A DNA stretch of 64,000 nucleotides, taken from contig NZ_JACDNS010000004.1 of assembly GCF_017656495.1 (NCBI RefSeq), positions 97,431 through 161,430 on the forward strand, given 5' to 3'. This document shows, one piece after another, positions 9,470 through 16,982 of the stretch. Both the position numbers and the translations under genes were made by a program. The notes below the pieces were generated by a model that did not search any database, was not told the DNA's origin, and saw only the letters and a program-made list of their open reading frames with translations. Each line of letters starts with the position of its first letter. The first letter of the stretch is position 1. Source of the DNA: Thermococcus sp. Lineage in GTDB: Archaea > Methanobacteriota_B > Thermococci > Thermococcales > Thermococcaceae.

Positions 9470-9754
9470 ATGAGAGGAGAGCTGATTAGGGTTTTAAGTG
9501 CAGTTGAAGAAAAAGCCAACGAACTTAAGATGGATGGTTTTGATCCAGATATTGTTCTCTTTGGAAAAGAGGCCTATGAGTTCTTAAAGGCTCAAGTTGA
9601 TGAGGAATTTGGCGGAGATGAAAAGGTCACAGAGATTTCAGGCTTAAAGGTAAAACTCCTTGAAGAGCTTGGTAAAGATGCCGTTGTTATAGATTCCAAA
9701 ATGCTTGGAGTTGGACAGGGAGGGGCAAAGAGGATAAGGGTAATTAAAGATTAA
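9470..9754 (+). CDS. Family 4 (A-domain) encapsulin-like protein, DUF1884
   Basis: The 94-residue protein resembles the DUF1884 family of Thermococcales. Its structure (Pyrococcus furiosus PF0899) was later recognised as an isolated HK97 A-domain and classed as a family 4 encapsulin. Visible hallmarks are an N-terminal helix of about 20 residues, GFDPDIVLFGKEAYEFL, GLKVKLLEELGKDAVVID and the glycine-rich LGVGQGGAKRIRV end. Such proteins are thought to assemble or coat cargo enzymes, but that is not shown for this one. AAGGTG precedes the ATG and CTTTAAATG at 9426-9434 is a likely TATA box. It overlaps the convergent CitG-like gene by 11 bases. Confidence 0.75.
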   Translation: MRGELIRVLSAVEEKANELKMDGFDPDIVLFGKEAYEFLKAQVDEEFGGDEKVTEISGLKVKLLEELGKDAVVIDSKMLGVGQGGAKRIRVIKD

Positions 9755-10634
9755 GTTTGTAGCCATCAAGAATCAGTAAACTCAAAGCAATCGCCATTAT
9801 ATCTGCCAAACTCCCAGGATTCCTTAAATCTCCTTTTTCTCTCAAGAATGAATCGAATTCATCGATGCTGGGATTTCCGTCCAATACTTCTTTTGCTTTT
9901 CTCATTACGAGTTCAGCCTCAGCCTTTCCAGCTTTTCTAATAATAAGGGTGTCTGGCGTTGATGCTAAGAGCTCAATAAATACCCTTACAACAGCTTCTT
10001 CAAGGCTAAATTCTTCGGTTAGTTCTTTGAGTCTTAGGAATGTTTTGTAACTGAGCCCATAACCATTTATCCATTCACAAAAGATTAGCTCCCTTTCACA
10101 GCTGATTTCCGCTAAACGCTTGAGGTTAATCCTGTCTTTAAAAAGTTCATCAAAAACATTCTCATTATAAACGTCGTATTTAACTCCGCTCTTTATTCCT
10201 TTGGGATTGGCGATTCTTATGGCCTTATAGAACTCCATTGTGTCTCTAACTGTTGAGTGTTCAATTAATCTTTTTACAACTTCTCTGGCATCATAGATAT
10301 GCCTTGAGATAACTAAAGCAATTACAAGAGGAATCTCTAGAGTTATTATTCCAAAATTGGGATTTGCATCTTGCACAGCTTTTGCATTTTGGACTGCCCT
10401 CTTTATCATTTCTCCAATGTTAGCTTCACTCAGCTGATAATCCCCTCGCCTAATTAATTTACCAACCTCTGTTGCCTCATAAAGGATATCAATAACAGCA
10501 ACATTTCCAAAGAGAAAATGATAAAGAGTCAAATCCTCGAAATCTCTAAAGCGGTTTACATTGCCAGGTTTTGGAATTGTAGCTTCTAGTAAAGGCCCAA
10601 GTGTGAAGGCTTTTATTATCTTCCACCTCTCCAT
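9744..10634 (-). CDS. CitG/MdcB-family protein (triphosphoribosyl-dephospho-CoA synthase-like)
   Basis: A 296-residue helical protein with the family hallmarks PKPGNVNRF near residue 22 and LRNPGSLADI near the C-terminus. In bacteria CitG makes the prosthetic-group precursor of citrate and malonate lyases from ATP and dephospho-CoA. No such lyase is visible here, so archaeal members probably act on another nucleotide substrate. It is the last gene of a PspC / toastrack / CitG-like run, with a 5-base gap to the gene before it. Confidence 0.75.
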   Translation of the reverse strand: MERWKIIKAFTLGPLLEATIPKPGNVNRFRDFEDLTLYHFLFGNVAVIDILYEATEVGKLIRRGDYQLSEANIGEMIKRAVQNAKAVQDANPNFGIITLEIPLVIALVISRHIYDAREVVKRLIEHSTVRDTMEFYKAIRIANPKGIKSGVKYDVYNENVFDELFKDRINLKRLAEISCERELIFCEWINGYGLSYKTFLRLKELTEEFSLEEAVVRVFIELLASTPDTLIIRKAGKAEAELVMRKAKEVLDGNPSIDEFDSFLREKGDLRNPGSLADIMAIALSLLILDGYKLNL

Positions 10635-10639
10635 TTCTC

Positions 10640-11509
10640 TCAGCTCACCTTAACTCTTCCTATTATGCTGTCAATTATCAGCTCTAATGTCTTTGTGCCG
10701 CTTTCATTGGAATTGATTTCAAGCTTTGTTGCAGAATCTCTTATGATGGGTACAACTTTATATTCTGATGGTACATCAATTGTTACATCGCCGATTCCAT
10801 CTTCTATGGTAACTTGAGAGCAATCTTCAATCTCTATGTTGAAATCCCCAACGAAGTCACTCAGATAAAGCTCTTCACTTTTCATTTGTGAAATACTGAA
10901 TCTTCCAACGGTGTTTTTTATTGTGATTTGGCTTAGGCTGTCTTCGAGGTTTATGTAATAATCTCCAACAGTATTGCTTATTTCAAGGCTTTTTAAAAGT
11001 CCTTTGCCTATCTCCACAATCAGCTTGCCGTTTTTATATCTGCTACATATCTCAGTGCATTTCAGAATAAGGGTATTCCCACTTATTTCTGCCTGAACAG
11101 GAAGATTTGAGGTGACTTTTATTGAGTTCCCATCAGTGCTTACTATTTTAGCTTCAGCTACGATGTCTTGAATAATCAGCTCAGAGGCTTGAAATTCTCC
11201 AACGGTATGCATTTCTCCCTCAATTTTCTCCTCAAACCAATCTCCTATCGAGTACCAAGAAGTAGTGCCAACGTCAGGAGTTACTAGGTAAAGGGCAACA
11301 TAGAGGACGAAGATTACACTAATCGTAGTTCTCCAAGCTTTGTTCTTTGAGAGCAGGTATAAACCAAAGCAAACAAGAGCAACACCCCAAAATGATGCCT
11401 TTATATAATGAGCATAGGGAGCTAAATATGTTAGCATCTCGGGGTAGAACTTTTTGAGGAGTATTAGTGCTCCAAGGAACAAAAGGAAAAGTCCAAGTGT
11501 TCTCCCCAT
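10640..11509 (-). CDS. Membrane protein with C-terminal toastrack-like (DUF4097) beta domain
   Basis: A 289-residue protein. The N-terminal third holds about three or four membrane segments (TLGLFLLFLGALILL, ASFWGVALVCFGLYLL, TTISVIFVLYVALYL). The C-terminal two thirds consist of repeated short beta strands (ISNTVGDYYI, IKNTVGRFSI, DFVGDFNIEI, DGIGDVTI), the pattern of toastrack/adhesin-like beta-helix domains. Such domains are often paired with PspC and LiaF proteins in membrane-stress sensing, and a PspC gene lies 4 bases upstream. Its function is inferred only from this pairing. Confidence 0.7.
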   Translation of the reverse strand: MGRTLGLFLLFLGALILLKKFYPEMLTYLAPYAHYIKASFWGVALVCFGLYLLSKNKAWRTTISVIFVLYVALYLVTPDVGTTSWYSIGDWFEEKIEGEMHTVGEFQASELIIQDIVAEAKIVSTDGNSIKVTSNLPVQAEISGNTLILKCTEICSRYKNGKLIVEIGKGLLKSLEISNTVGDYYINLEDSLSQITIKNTVGRFSISQMKSEELYLSDFVGDFNIEIEDCSQVTIEDGIGDVTIDVPSEYKVVPIIRDSATKLEINSNESGTKTLELIIDSIIGRVKVS

Positions 11510-11513
11510 GTTT

Positions 11514-11975
11514 TCACCCCCTCATCAGCAAGTATATTCCAAATAGGAGTAACAGTGCTGCTAAAAGAACGTCTCCTTGAAGATACCACATGAAGGGAGC
11601 TATCTTTCTTAAAATCAGAACTCCACCGAGAATAATTAAAATTATTGCAAGGAGCTTTTCATTGTTGTGATCTTTAACTGTTGGAGCTGGCTTTTTAGAG
11701 CTAAATGCTTGTGTTAGTGTCTCATCAATCTCTTTTGCAATTTTTTCCGCTTTTTCAGGGAGCTTGTCAAGAGATATCTCTTCCTCAGGTTCTTCTGGCA
11801 TTATGAGGGCTAGAATGAAGTAGAGCAGTATTGCCGTTACAGGAGCCAAAAAGAGTAGAACAATGTAGATTATCCTTACAAGTGTGGGATCAACATCAAG
11901 ATACTTTGCTATTCCTCCCAAAACCCCCAAAAATACTCTCTCATCCTTTGCACGACAAAGCCTTTTCTTTTCCAT
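11514..11975 (-). CDS. PspC-domain membrane protein
   Basis: The 153-residue protein starts with a PspC domain: RVFLGVLGGIAKYLDVDPTLVRIIYIV followed by a hydrophobic segment ending MPEEPEE. A charged linker (residues 70-105) is followed by two more membrane segments at the C-terminus, resembling a LiaI-like hairpin. PspC proteins sense or respond to membrane stress in bacteria. GGAGGTG lies upstream of the ATG. It is the first gene of a three-gene operon. Confidence 0.8.
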   Translation of the reverse strand: MEKKRLCRAKDERVFLGVLGGIAKYLDVDPTLVRIIYIVLLFLAPVTAILLYFILALIMPEEPEEEISLDKLPEKAEKIAKEIDETLTQAFSSKKPAPTVKDHNNEKLLAIILIILGGVLILRKIAPFMWYLQGDVLLAALLLLFGIYLLMRG

Positions 11976-12002
11976 TTTTACACCTCCATATATACAAGTC
12001 TA

Positions 12003-12023
12003 GTGATCACAGTTTATATAAAC
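12003..12023 (-). promoter_or_regulatory. PspC operon promoter with GTGATCAC palindrome
   Basis: On the minus strand a palindromic TATA box, GTTTATATAAAC (12012-12023), is followed directly by the perfect palindrome GTGATCAC (12003-12010). The palindrome falls between the TATA box and the expected transcription start near 11990. That is a position where a dimeric repressor could block the promoter. The regulator is unknown. Confidence 0.45.
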
Positions 12024-12094
12024 AGTGGTTATTCCTAGCCATAAAATCTCAAGAAAAGTATATAAAAATTACCATTAAAGAAAGTCATAAAGTA

Positions 12095-12595
12095 TCACTT
12101 TAGCAGCTTAACAAACTCTCTCATCCAAGCATATAAGTCACCAGGGTGCCTTGAGCTTACCCAATTTCCATCGACGACAACTTCTTTGTCGATGAACTCT
12201 GCACCGGCGTTGATCAAATCGTCTTTAATTGTTATTACGCATGTTCCCTTTCTGCCTTTTAGAACACCAGCTGAGATTAGAATTTGAGCCCCATGACAGA
12301 TTGTCGCCACTGGCTTTCCATCATTGAATATCTTTCTTGCTATTGCCACAGCTTTTTCATTAATCCTGACTCTCTCTGGTGCTTTTCCTCCTGGGAGAAC
12401 AAGAGCGTCGAATTCGTCCGGGTCAACTTCATCAAAAGTTAAATCAACCTTAACTTTGTAGCCGTGCTTTCCAGTTATGTAATCCTTCTTGTTGCTTGCT
12501 ACAAACACTTCATGACCTTCTTCCTTTATGCGATGGAGGGGATAAATCAGCTCAATATCTTCAAAATCATCTGCACTCAAAAATAGCACTTTCAT
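12095..12595 (-). CDS. pfpI: Intracellular protease PfpI (DJ-1 superfamily)
   Basis: With the ATG at 12595 the product is 166 residues, the usual length for Pyrococcus PfpI, and a GGGGGTG site lies just upstream. The nucleophile elbow is Cys100-His101 in ATICHGAQ, with Glu74 (KAPERVR) supplied across the subunit interface. The family is described as ATP-independent peptidases and also as deglycases. The downstream region up to the PspC promoter contains no further gene. Confidence 0.92.
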   Translation of the reverse strand: MKVLFLSADDFEDIELIYPLHRIKEEGHEVFVASNKKDYITGKHGYKVKVDLTFDEVDPDEFDALVLPGGKAPERVRINEKAVAIARKIFNDGKPVATICHGAQILISAGVLKGRKGTCVITIKDDLINAGAEFIDKEVVVDGNWVSSRHPGDLYAWMREFVKLLK

Positions 12596-12689
12596 TCTGT
12601 ACACCCCCATAATAACGTTTAGATAAAATTAGAATTGATACCTTATAAGCATTTTTCATTCAAGAAGGGACAAAAATGAGTAATAAAGT

Positions 12690-13145
12690 TTAGAGTGGTA
12701 ATTCAGTAGTTTCTTTGTGGACTTTGAGAACTACCATTGTGTGTGTTGCTTCGACTCCATCAATCTCTCCAATCCTATCAAGGAATTCATTCAGCTCTTC
12801 GCTACCTCTTGTTCTGATCTTAACTATCATATCGTAATCTCCTGTGGTTTCGTAAATTTCAACAATTTCGGGATATTTAACGAGTTCTTTAGCAACGTAG
12901 GCGTATTTTCCGGCTTTTGCTTTAATCAAAATGAATGACAACATTGTAAACCCGAGGGCTTCTGGGTCGAGGATGACGGTGAACTTCTTAATTACGCCGT
13001 TTTCTTTAAGCTTCTTTATCCTCTCATAAATAGTTGATTCGGCCAATCCGACAGCCTTAGAAATCTCCCTTAGAGGGGTTCGGCTGTTCTTTTGAAGTAT
13101 TCCTAAAATTTTTTTGTCGGTTTCATCTAGAGTAGCTCTCACCAT
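12690..13145 (-). CDS. Lrp/AsnC-family regulator, FL11-like
   Basis: The 151-residue protein has an N-terminal helix-turn-helix (LREISKAVGLAESTIYERIKKL) and a C-terminal RAM ligand-binding domain (ETTGDYDMIVKIRT). It ends TMVVLKVHKETTELPL. Length and sequence closely recall FL11 of Pyrococcus, a feast/famine regulator that responds to lysine and represses many genes. A near-perfect inverted repeat flanks its own TATA box, suggesting autoregulation. Confidence 0.9.
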   Translation of the reverse strand: MVRATLDETDKKILGILQKNSRTPLREISKAVGLAESTIYERIKKLKENGVIKKFTVILDPEALGFTMLSFILIKAKAGKYAYVAKELVKYPEIVEIYETTGDYDMIVKIRTRGSEELNEFLDRIGEIDGVEATHTMVVLKVHKETTELPL

Positions 13146-13166
13146 CGCTCACCATTCTAAAATTTT

Positions 13167-13191
13167 TCGACAAACTATATAAATTTGACGA
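13167..13191 (-). promoter_or_regulatory. Promoter of the FL11-like gene with flanking inverted repeat
   Basis: TCGACAAA (13167-13174) and TTTGACGA (13184-13191) form an inverted repeat with one mismatch. They enclose the TATA core CTATATAAA. The element sits about 25-45 bases from the ATG at 13145. Binding of a dimeric Lrp-type protein here would occlude TBP, which fits autorepression. Confidence 0.5.
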
Positions 13192-13286
13192 TATTTAGAC
13201 GAAAGGCTTTGGGAACCATATCTTTATAAAACCACTCTATTAACATCTAATGGCGAGAGTAGAGCTTTTAGAGAGAGGTGATTTCT

Positions 13287-14450
13287 ATGCCGACTAATGT
13301 TACAGCAGAGTACTTAGCAGCCGAGGAAGAGTATAGGAACGCAAGGACAATTGCAGAAAAAATTAGGGCACTTGAAAAAATGTATGCAACTGTTCCAAAG
13401 CACAAAGGAACAGAAAAGCTCAGACTCCAAATAAAGCGAAGATTAGCAGAGCTTAGGAAGGAGCTTGAAAAACAGCAGAGTTTAAAAAAAGGGGGAGGAT
13501 ATTCTTTCAGTGTTAAAAAAGAAGGTGCGGCTCAAATAGTCTTAGCTGGTTTGCCAAATGTGGGGAAATCGTCTCTCCTGAGGCAGCTTACAGGAGTAGA
13601 TATTGATGTTGCTAGCTATCCTTTTACAACTGTTGAGCCCATTCCAGGGATGATGAAACATAAAGATGTTCAAATCCAGGTAGTTGAGGTTCCAGGTTTA
13701 GTTGAAGGTGCAGCGTTAGGGAAGGGTATGGGGACTCAGCTTCTGGCTGTGATTAGGAATGCTGATGCTATTGCCATTGTTGTTGACCTCTCACAGGATC
13801 CTCTCAAGCAAATGGAAATAGTTCTGAAAGAATTTGAGAGGGCTGGAATTAAAGTCAACAAGAGAAGGCCTAGGGTTGAGATAAAGAGAACCCCTATGGG
13901 AGGAATTGTAATCAACGGTCAAGAGAACATTAAAGGTGATATCAGCGATGTCATGAGGATGCTGAGAGAAGAAAGGATACACAGTGCGGAGATAACTGTT
14001 AAAGAGCCCGTGACTCTTGAAGAATTTGCAGATGCTCTAGATGACAGTTTAGTTTGGAGAAGGGCTATTATCATAGCAAATAAGGGAGATGCTCCCGGAA
14101 GCAAAGAAAATTATGAAAAATTAGTCAAAGCCTATGGAGACCGATTTAGAATAGTTCCGGTTTCAGCAGAAAAGGGAATAAACATTGACAAGCTTAAAGA
14201 TGCTCTCTATGAGTTGGCTGGTATAATTAGAGTTTTCACTAAATCACCTGGAGAGGAACCGGCTTATCCTCCAATTGCCCTTAAGAAAGGTGCAACTGTT
14301 TTGGATGTTGCAAAGAGGATTCATAAGGATTTTGCTAAAAACTTCAAATATGCAAGAGTATGGGGTAAGAGCGTGAAATTCCCAGGGCAGAGGGTTGGAG
14401 CTGACCATGTATTAGAGGATGGTGACATTGTTGAAATTCACGCTAGATGA
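13287..14450 (+). CDS. DRG-family GTPase with TGS domain
   Basis: A 387-residue Obg/DRG GTPase, archaeal counterpart of eukaryotic developmentally regulated GTP-binding proteins involved in translation. An N-terminal helical hairpin (1-65) is followed by the G domain: P-loop GLPNVGKSS, switch region YPFTTVEP, VPGLVEGA and NKGD. An insertion after about residue 200 and a C-terminal TGS domain (KKGATVLDVAKRIHKDF) complete it. GAGAGGTGATT precedes the ATG at 13287; the GTG at 13278 is part of that site. The TATA box is TTTATAAA at 13223-13230. Confidence 0.93.
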   Translation: MPTNVTAEYLAAEEEYRNARTIAEKIRALEKMYATVPKHKGTEKLRLQIKRRLAELRKELEKQQSLKKGGGYSFSVKKEGAAQIVLAGLPNVGKSSLLRQLTGVDIDVASYPFTTVEPIPGMMKHKDVQIQVVEVPGLVEGAALGKGMGTQLLAVIRNADAIAIVVDLSQDPLKQMEIVLKEFERAGIKVNKRRPRVEIKRTPMGGIVINGQENIKGDISDVMRMLREERIHSAEITVKEPVTLEEFADALDDSLVWRRAIIIANKGDAPGSKENYEKLVKAYGDRFRIVPVSAEKGINIDKLKDALYELAGIIRVFTKSPGEEPAYPPIALKKGATVLDVAKRIHKDFAKNFKYARVWGKSVKFPGQRVGADHVLEDGDIVEIHAR

Positions 14451-14898
14451 GATCCTTAAGTTTGAACTTATCTCCTGTTAAGCTGTCCATCACATAAACT
14501 TCTCCTTCTTTTTCAAATATCCAGAAGACCTTATACACCTCCACTTCTTGTACCACCTCAATTTTCGGTGTCCACCAACTTATAACCATTAAATTCCCCC
14601 AATTAAATGCGCTTTCTACAGCTTTTTGCCTTGCCTCTTCTTCTGTTATGTTTGGACTCATAATTACATCTTTTGGAACTTTCCATTCTTGGATTTCTAT
14701 AATTCCGTCTCCTCTTTCAACTCCAAAGCGATAGCAATCAACATATGCAAAATAATCCACAACCCTATCTGACATCTTTAGACGTTTGTACAAGAGTTTT
14801 ATATGGTATATCCTGTAGGGATAAAGAATAAACTTTGCACGATTTTGATCTTCTGGTTTAAATATTGGCCTCATTACTTGAACCAATATGCTCTCCAT
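14443..14898 (-). CDS. Hypothetical protein
   Basis: A 151-residue protein without signal peptide or membrane segment. The N-terminal half is basic and tyrosine-rich. The second half contains an acidic helix (NITEEEARQKAVESAF), then beta strands ending in VYVMDSLTGDKFKL, somewhat like a PepSY-type arrangement. I do not recognise the family. GGGGGTAGTCAA precedes the ATG at 14898, which is preferred over 14925. It overlaps the convergent DRG gene by 8 bases, and its TATA-like GTTATAAATAAG is at 14928-14939. Confidence 0.65.
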   Translation of the reverse strand: MESILVQVMRPIFKPEDQNRAKFILYPYRIYHIKLLYKRLKMSDRVVDYFAYVDCYRFGVERGDGIIEIQEWKVPKDVIMSPNITEEEARQKAVESAFNWGNLMVISWWTPKIEVVQEVEVYKVFWIFEKEGEVYVMDSLTGDKFKLKDLI

Positions 14899-14950
14899 TT
14901 GACTACCCCCGTAACAGTTTAACATATTTCTTATTTATAACTCTAATTGA

Positions 14951-14964
14951 TGAATCATAATTCA
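14951..14964. promoter_or_regulatory. TGAAT-CATA-ATTCA inverted repeat
   Basis: A perfect 5+5 inverted repeat lies between the divergent hypothetical gene (start 14898) and the proline symporter operon (start 15079). It resembles the TGAAA-N3-TTTCA site reported for FL11, with T in place of the fifth A and a 4-base spacer. It lies upstream of both TATA boxes. Confidence 0.35.
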
Positions 14965-15005
14965 TAAAATTCTGTTGCATATGTTCAAATTTTCTACGGC
15001 GTTAA

Positions 15006-15054
15006 TTTTATATATGTAAAGTACATAAATGAAAATTGCAGTACACTAGTGCTG
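15006..15054 (+). promoter_or_regulatory. Promoter of the proline symporter operon with a start-site palindrome
   Basis: TTTTATATATG at 15006-15016 is the TATA box. The predicted start falls near 15040, inside an imperfect palindrome (15038-15054) centred on CACTAGTG with GCAG and CTGC arms. A palindrome over the start site is a plausible operator for substrate-dependent control. Confidence 0.45.
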
Positions 15055-15078
15055 CACTTCGTTATGGGAGGTGGAAAA

Positions 15079-15255
15079 ATGGGCCTCAGTGGTGCTGCTT
15101 GGGCAACGTTAATTGTACCAACTCTTTTGGGAATTTTAGTGATGGTACTATATGGCTTTTGGGACAAAATAACAGGCAAGGAGTACTATGTTGACGACGA
15201 AATATTGGCATACGACGAAGAGTTACTAAAAGAGCTTGAGGGGGGTAAGAAATGA
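15079..15255 (+). CDS. Small accessory subunit of the sodium/solute symporter
   Basis: A 58-residue protein with one membrane helix (about residues 6-28: AWATLIVPTLLGILVMVLYGFW) followed by an acidic cytoplasmic tail. Small single-helix partners of this kind precede SSS-family symporters in several prokaryotes. GGAGGTG lies just before the ATG at 15079; an ATG at 15064 is inside the leader. It overlaps the symporter gene by 4 bases (ATGA), a sign of coupled translation. Confidence 0.75.
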   Translation: MGLSGAAWATLIVPTLLGILVMVLYGFWDKITGKEYYVDDEILAYDEELLKELEGGKK

Positions 15256-16859
15256 ACGCTGGGATACTAATTGGTTTCTTGGCTTACTTGGCTCTTTTGG
15301 CATATATCGGCTGGTGGGCAAACAGATTTACAAAAACCGAAGACCAGTATTTCGTTGGTGGAAGAAAAGTTCACATTCTTGCTGCTGCTCTCAGTGATAA
15401 AGCAAGTGACTTTTCTGGCTGGCTGATGCTTGGTTATCCAGGAAGTGCATTTAAAGCAGGTTTAGGTGCATTTTGGGCAGCAATTGGATGTCTCTTTGGA
15501 ACCTTGGCAGACTATGTGTTAATTGGTCCAAGATTGAGAATTTATGCAGGTAAATTCAGGGCAATTACAGTCCCAGACTACTTAGAAGCAAGACTTAAGG
15601 ATGATACAAAGCTGATTAGAATCCTTGGTGCTGCAATTATATTGGTTTTCATGACAGCTTATGTGGCAGCACAATTTGCAGCAGGTGGAAAAGCACTAGC
15701 CCAGGCGTTTGATATCAGTGTTAACACCGGTATACTAATAACTGTGATTATACTAACTGCCTATGTTATTACGGGAGGATTCTTTGCAGTTGTCTGGACC
15801 GACGTAGTGCAGGCATTGTTCATGGTATTGACACTCATTATAGTGCCTATCTTAGCCCTTGCAAAGATTGGTGGACTTGACAAGGCAACCCAATACATGG
15901 AACCTGCAAAGCTACATCCATTCGGAGGTGCTGTCGGCTTCGCTGCATTAATCTTTGCCATTGGTTACGCTTCATGGATTGTTGGTTATCTAGGCCAGCC
16001 TCACATAGTCACAAGATACATGAGTGTTGAAGACCCAAGAAAGCTCAGGAGGCCGGGTATCTTTATCAGCGGTATATGGACAATTATCGTCCTTTGGGGT
16101 GCATTCTTTGCTGGATTCCTCGGATATGCTATGGTTAAGGCAGGTATTTTACAAGTTAGTGATCCAGAGAGAGTCATTCCTGCAATGGCTGTTGAGCTCA
16201 TGCCGTCTTGGCTAGCAGGATTTGTTATCGCAGGTATAATTTCAGCAATAATGAGTACAGCTGATTCTCAGCTCCTAGTAGCTTCTTCAGCAGTTACTAG
16301 AGATTTATATCACAAAGTTCTTGGAAAGGAGCTTGGGAAGAAGCAGATAGTCAATATTGGTAGAATAGTCGTCTTGGGCGTTGCACTCTTTGCTCTCTAT
16401 GGGGCATTAACAGGAAGCAAATTCATCTATGGTATGGTTGCGACTGCATGGGGTGGCTTGGCTGTTGGATTTGGTCCAATATTAACCCTAAGCCTTTGGT
16501 GGAAGCGTGTTACAAAAGAAGCTGGAATTATAGGAATGGCATATGGTTTAATCTCTGAAGTAATCCTTGAGTCAAAGATTTATGGTTGGGCATTTAATCC
16601 AGATGCTCCAGGATTCTTTGGAACTCTCGGCTCAATCTTTAATGGAGTCCCGGTGTTTTTCATAAACTTCTTCGTTACACTGTTCATAATAATCATTGTC
16701 AGTTTACTTACAAAGCCACCGGAAGATGTCGTTAAGCTCCATGACCAGCTCTTCAAGAAAGTTCCAATTCAGGAAAGTGGTAAGAAGGTCATGGAGGCAA
16801 GAGCAAAAAGTCAGGTTGAAAATGTTGCTGCTTTCATTAAAGCTAGGGGCCTTGCTTGA
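15252..16859 (+). CDS. putP: Sodium/proline symporter, SSS family
   Basis: A 535-residue membrane protein with about 13 transmembrane helices. PutP-type features include FVGGRKVHILAAALSDKASDFSGWLMLGYPG near the N-terminus, YLGQPHIVTRYMSV in the middle and STADSQLLVASSAVTRDLY in the sodium-site helix. It should import proline with Na+. The substrate assignment is supported by the two proline-dehydrogenase-like clusters directly downstream. A T-rich stretch follows the stop, so those clusters probably have their own promoters. Confidence 0.9.
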   Translation: MNAGILIGFLAYLALLAYIGWWANRFTKTEDQYFVGGRKVHILAAALSDKASDFSGWLMLGYPGSAFKAGLGAFWAAIGCLFGTLADYVLIGPRLRIYAGKFRAITVPDYLEARLKDDTKLIRILGAAIILVFMTAYVAAQFAAGGKALAQAFDISVNTGILITVIILTAYVITGGFFAVVWTDVVQALFMVLTLIIVPILALAKIGGLDKATQYMEPAKLHPFGGAVGFAALIFAIGYASWIVGYLGQPHIVTRYMSVEDPRKLRRPGIFISGIWTIIVLWGAFFAGFLGYAMVKAGILQVSDPERVIPAMAVELMPSWLAGFVIAGIISAIMSTADSQLLVASSAVTRDLYHKVLGKELGKKQIVNIGRIVVLGVALFALYGALTGSKFIYGMVATAWGGLAVGFGPILTLSLWWKRVTKEAGIIGMAYGLISEVILESKIYGWAFNPDAPGFFGTLGSIFNGVPVFFINFFVTLFIIIIVSLLTKPPEDVVKLHDQLFKKVPIQESGKKVMEARAKSQVENVAAFIKARGLA

Positions 16860-16910
16860 TTTTCTCTTCTTTTTAACTTTTAGTGTAAAACTATAGGTTT
16901 TAACATTAAG

Positions 16911-16920
16911 GTTTATAAGT
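16911..16920 (+). promoter_or_regulatory. TATA box of the first PDH-like cluster
   Basis: GTTTATAAGT predicts a transcription start near 16940. That lies after the ATG at 16935, so the first usable start of the alpha-like gene is 16983. Confidence 0.5.
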
Positions 16921-16982
16921 TTTCGAGGAGTTCTATGATTACGAAACCATCTACTAAGAGCAAAGTCAAAGAAGGTGATATT

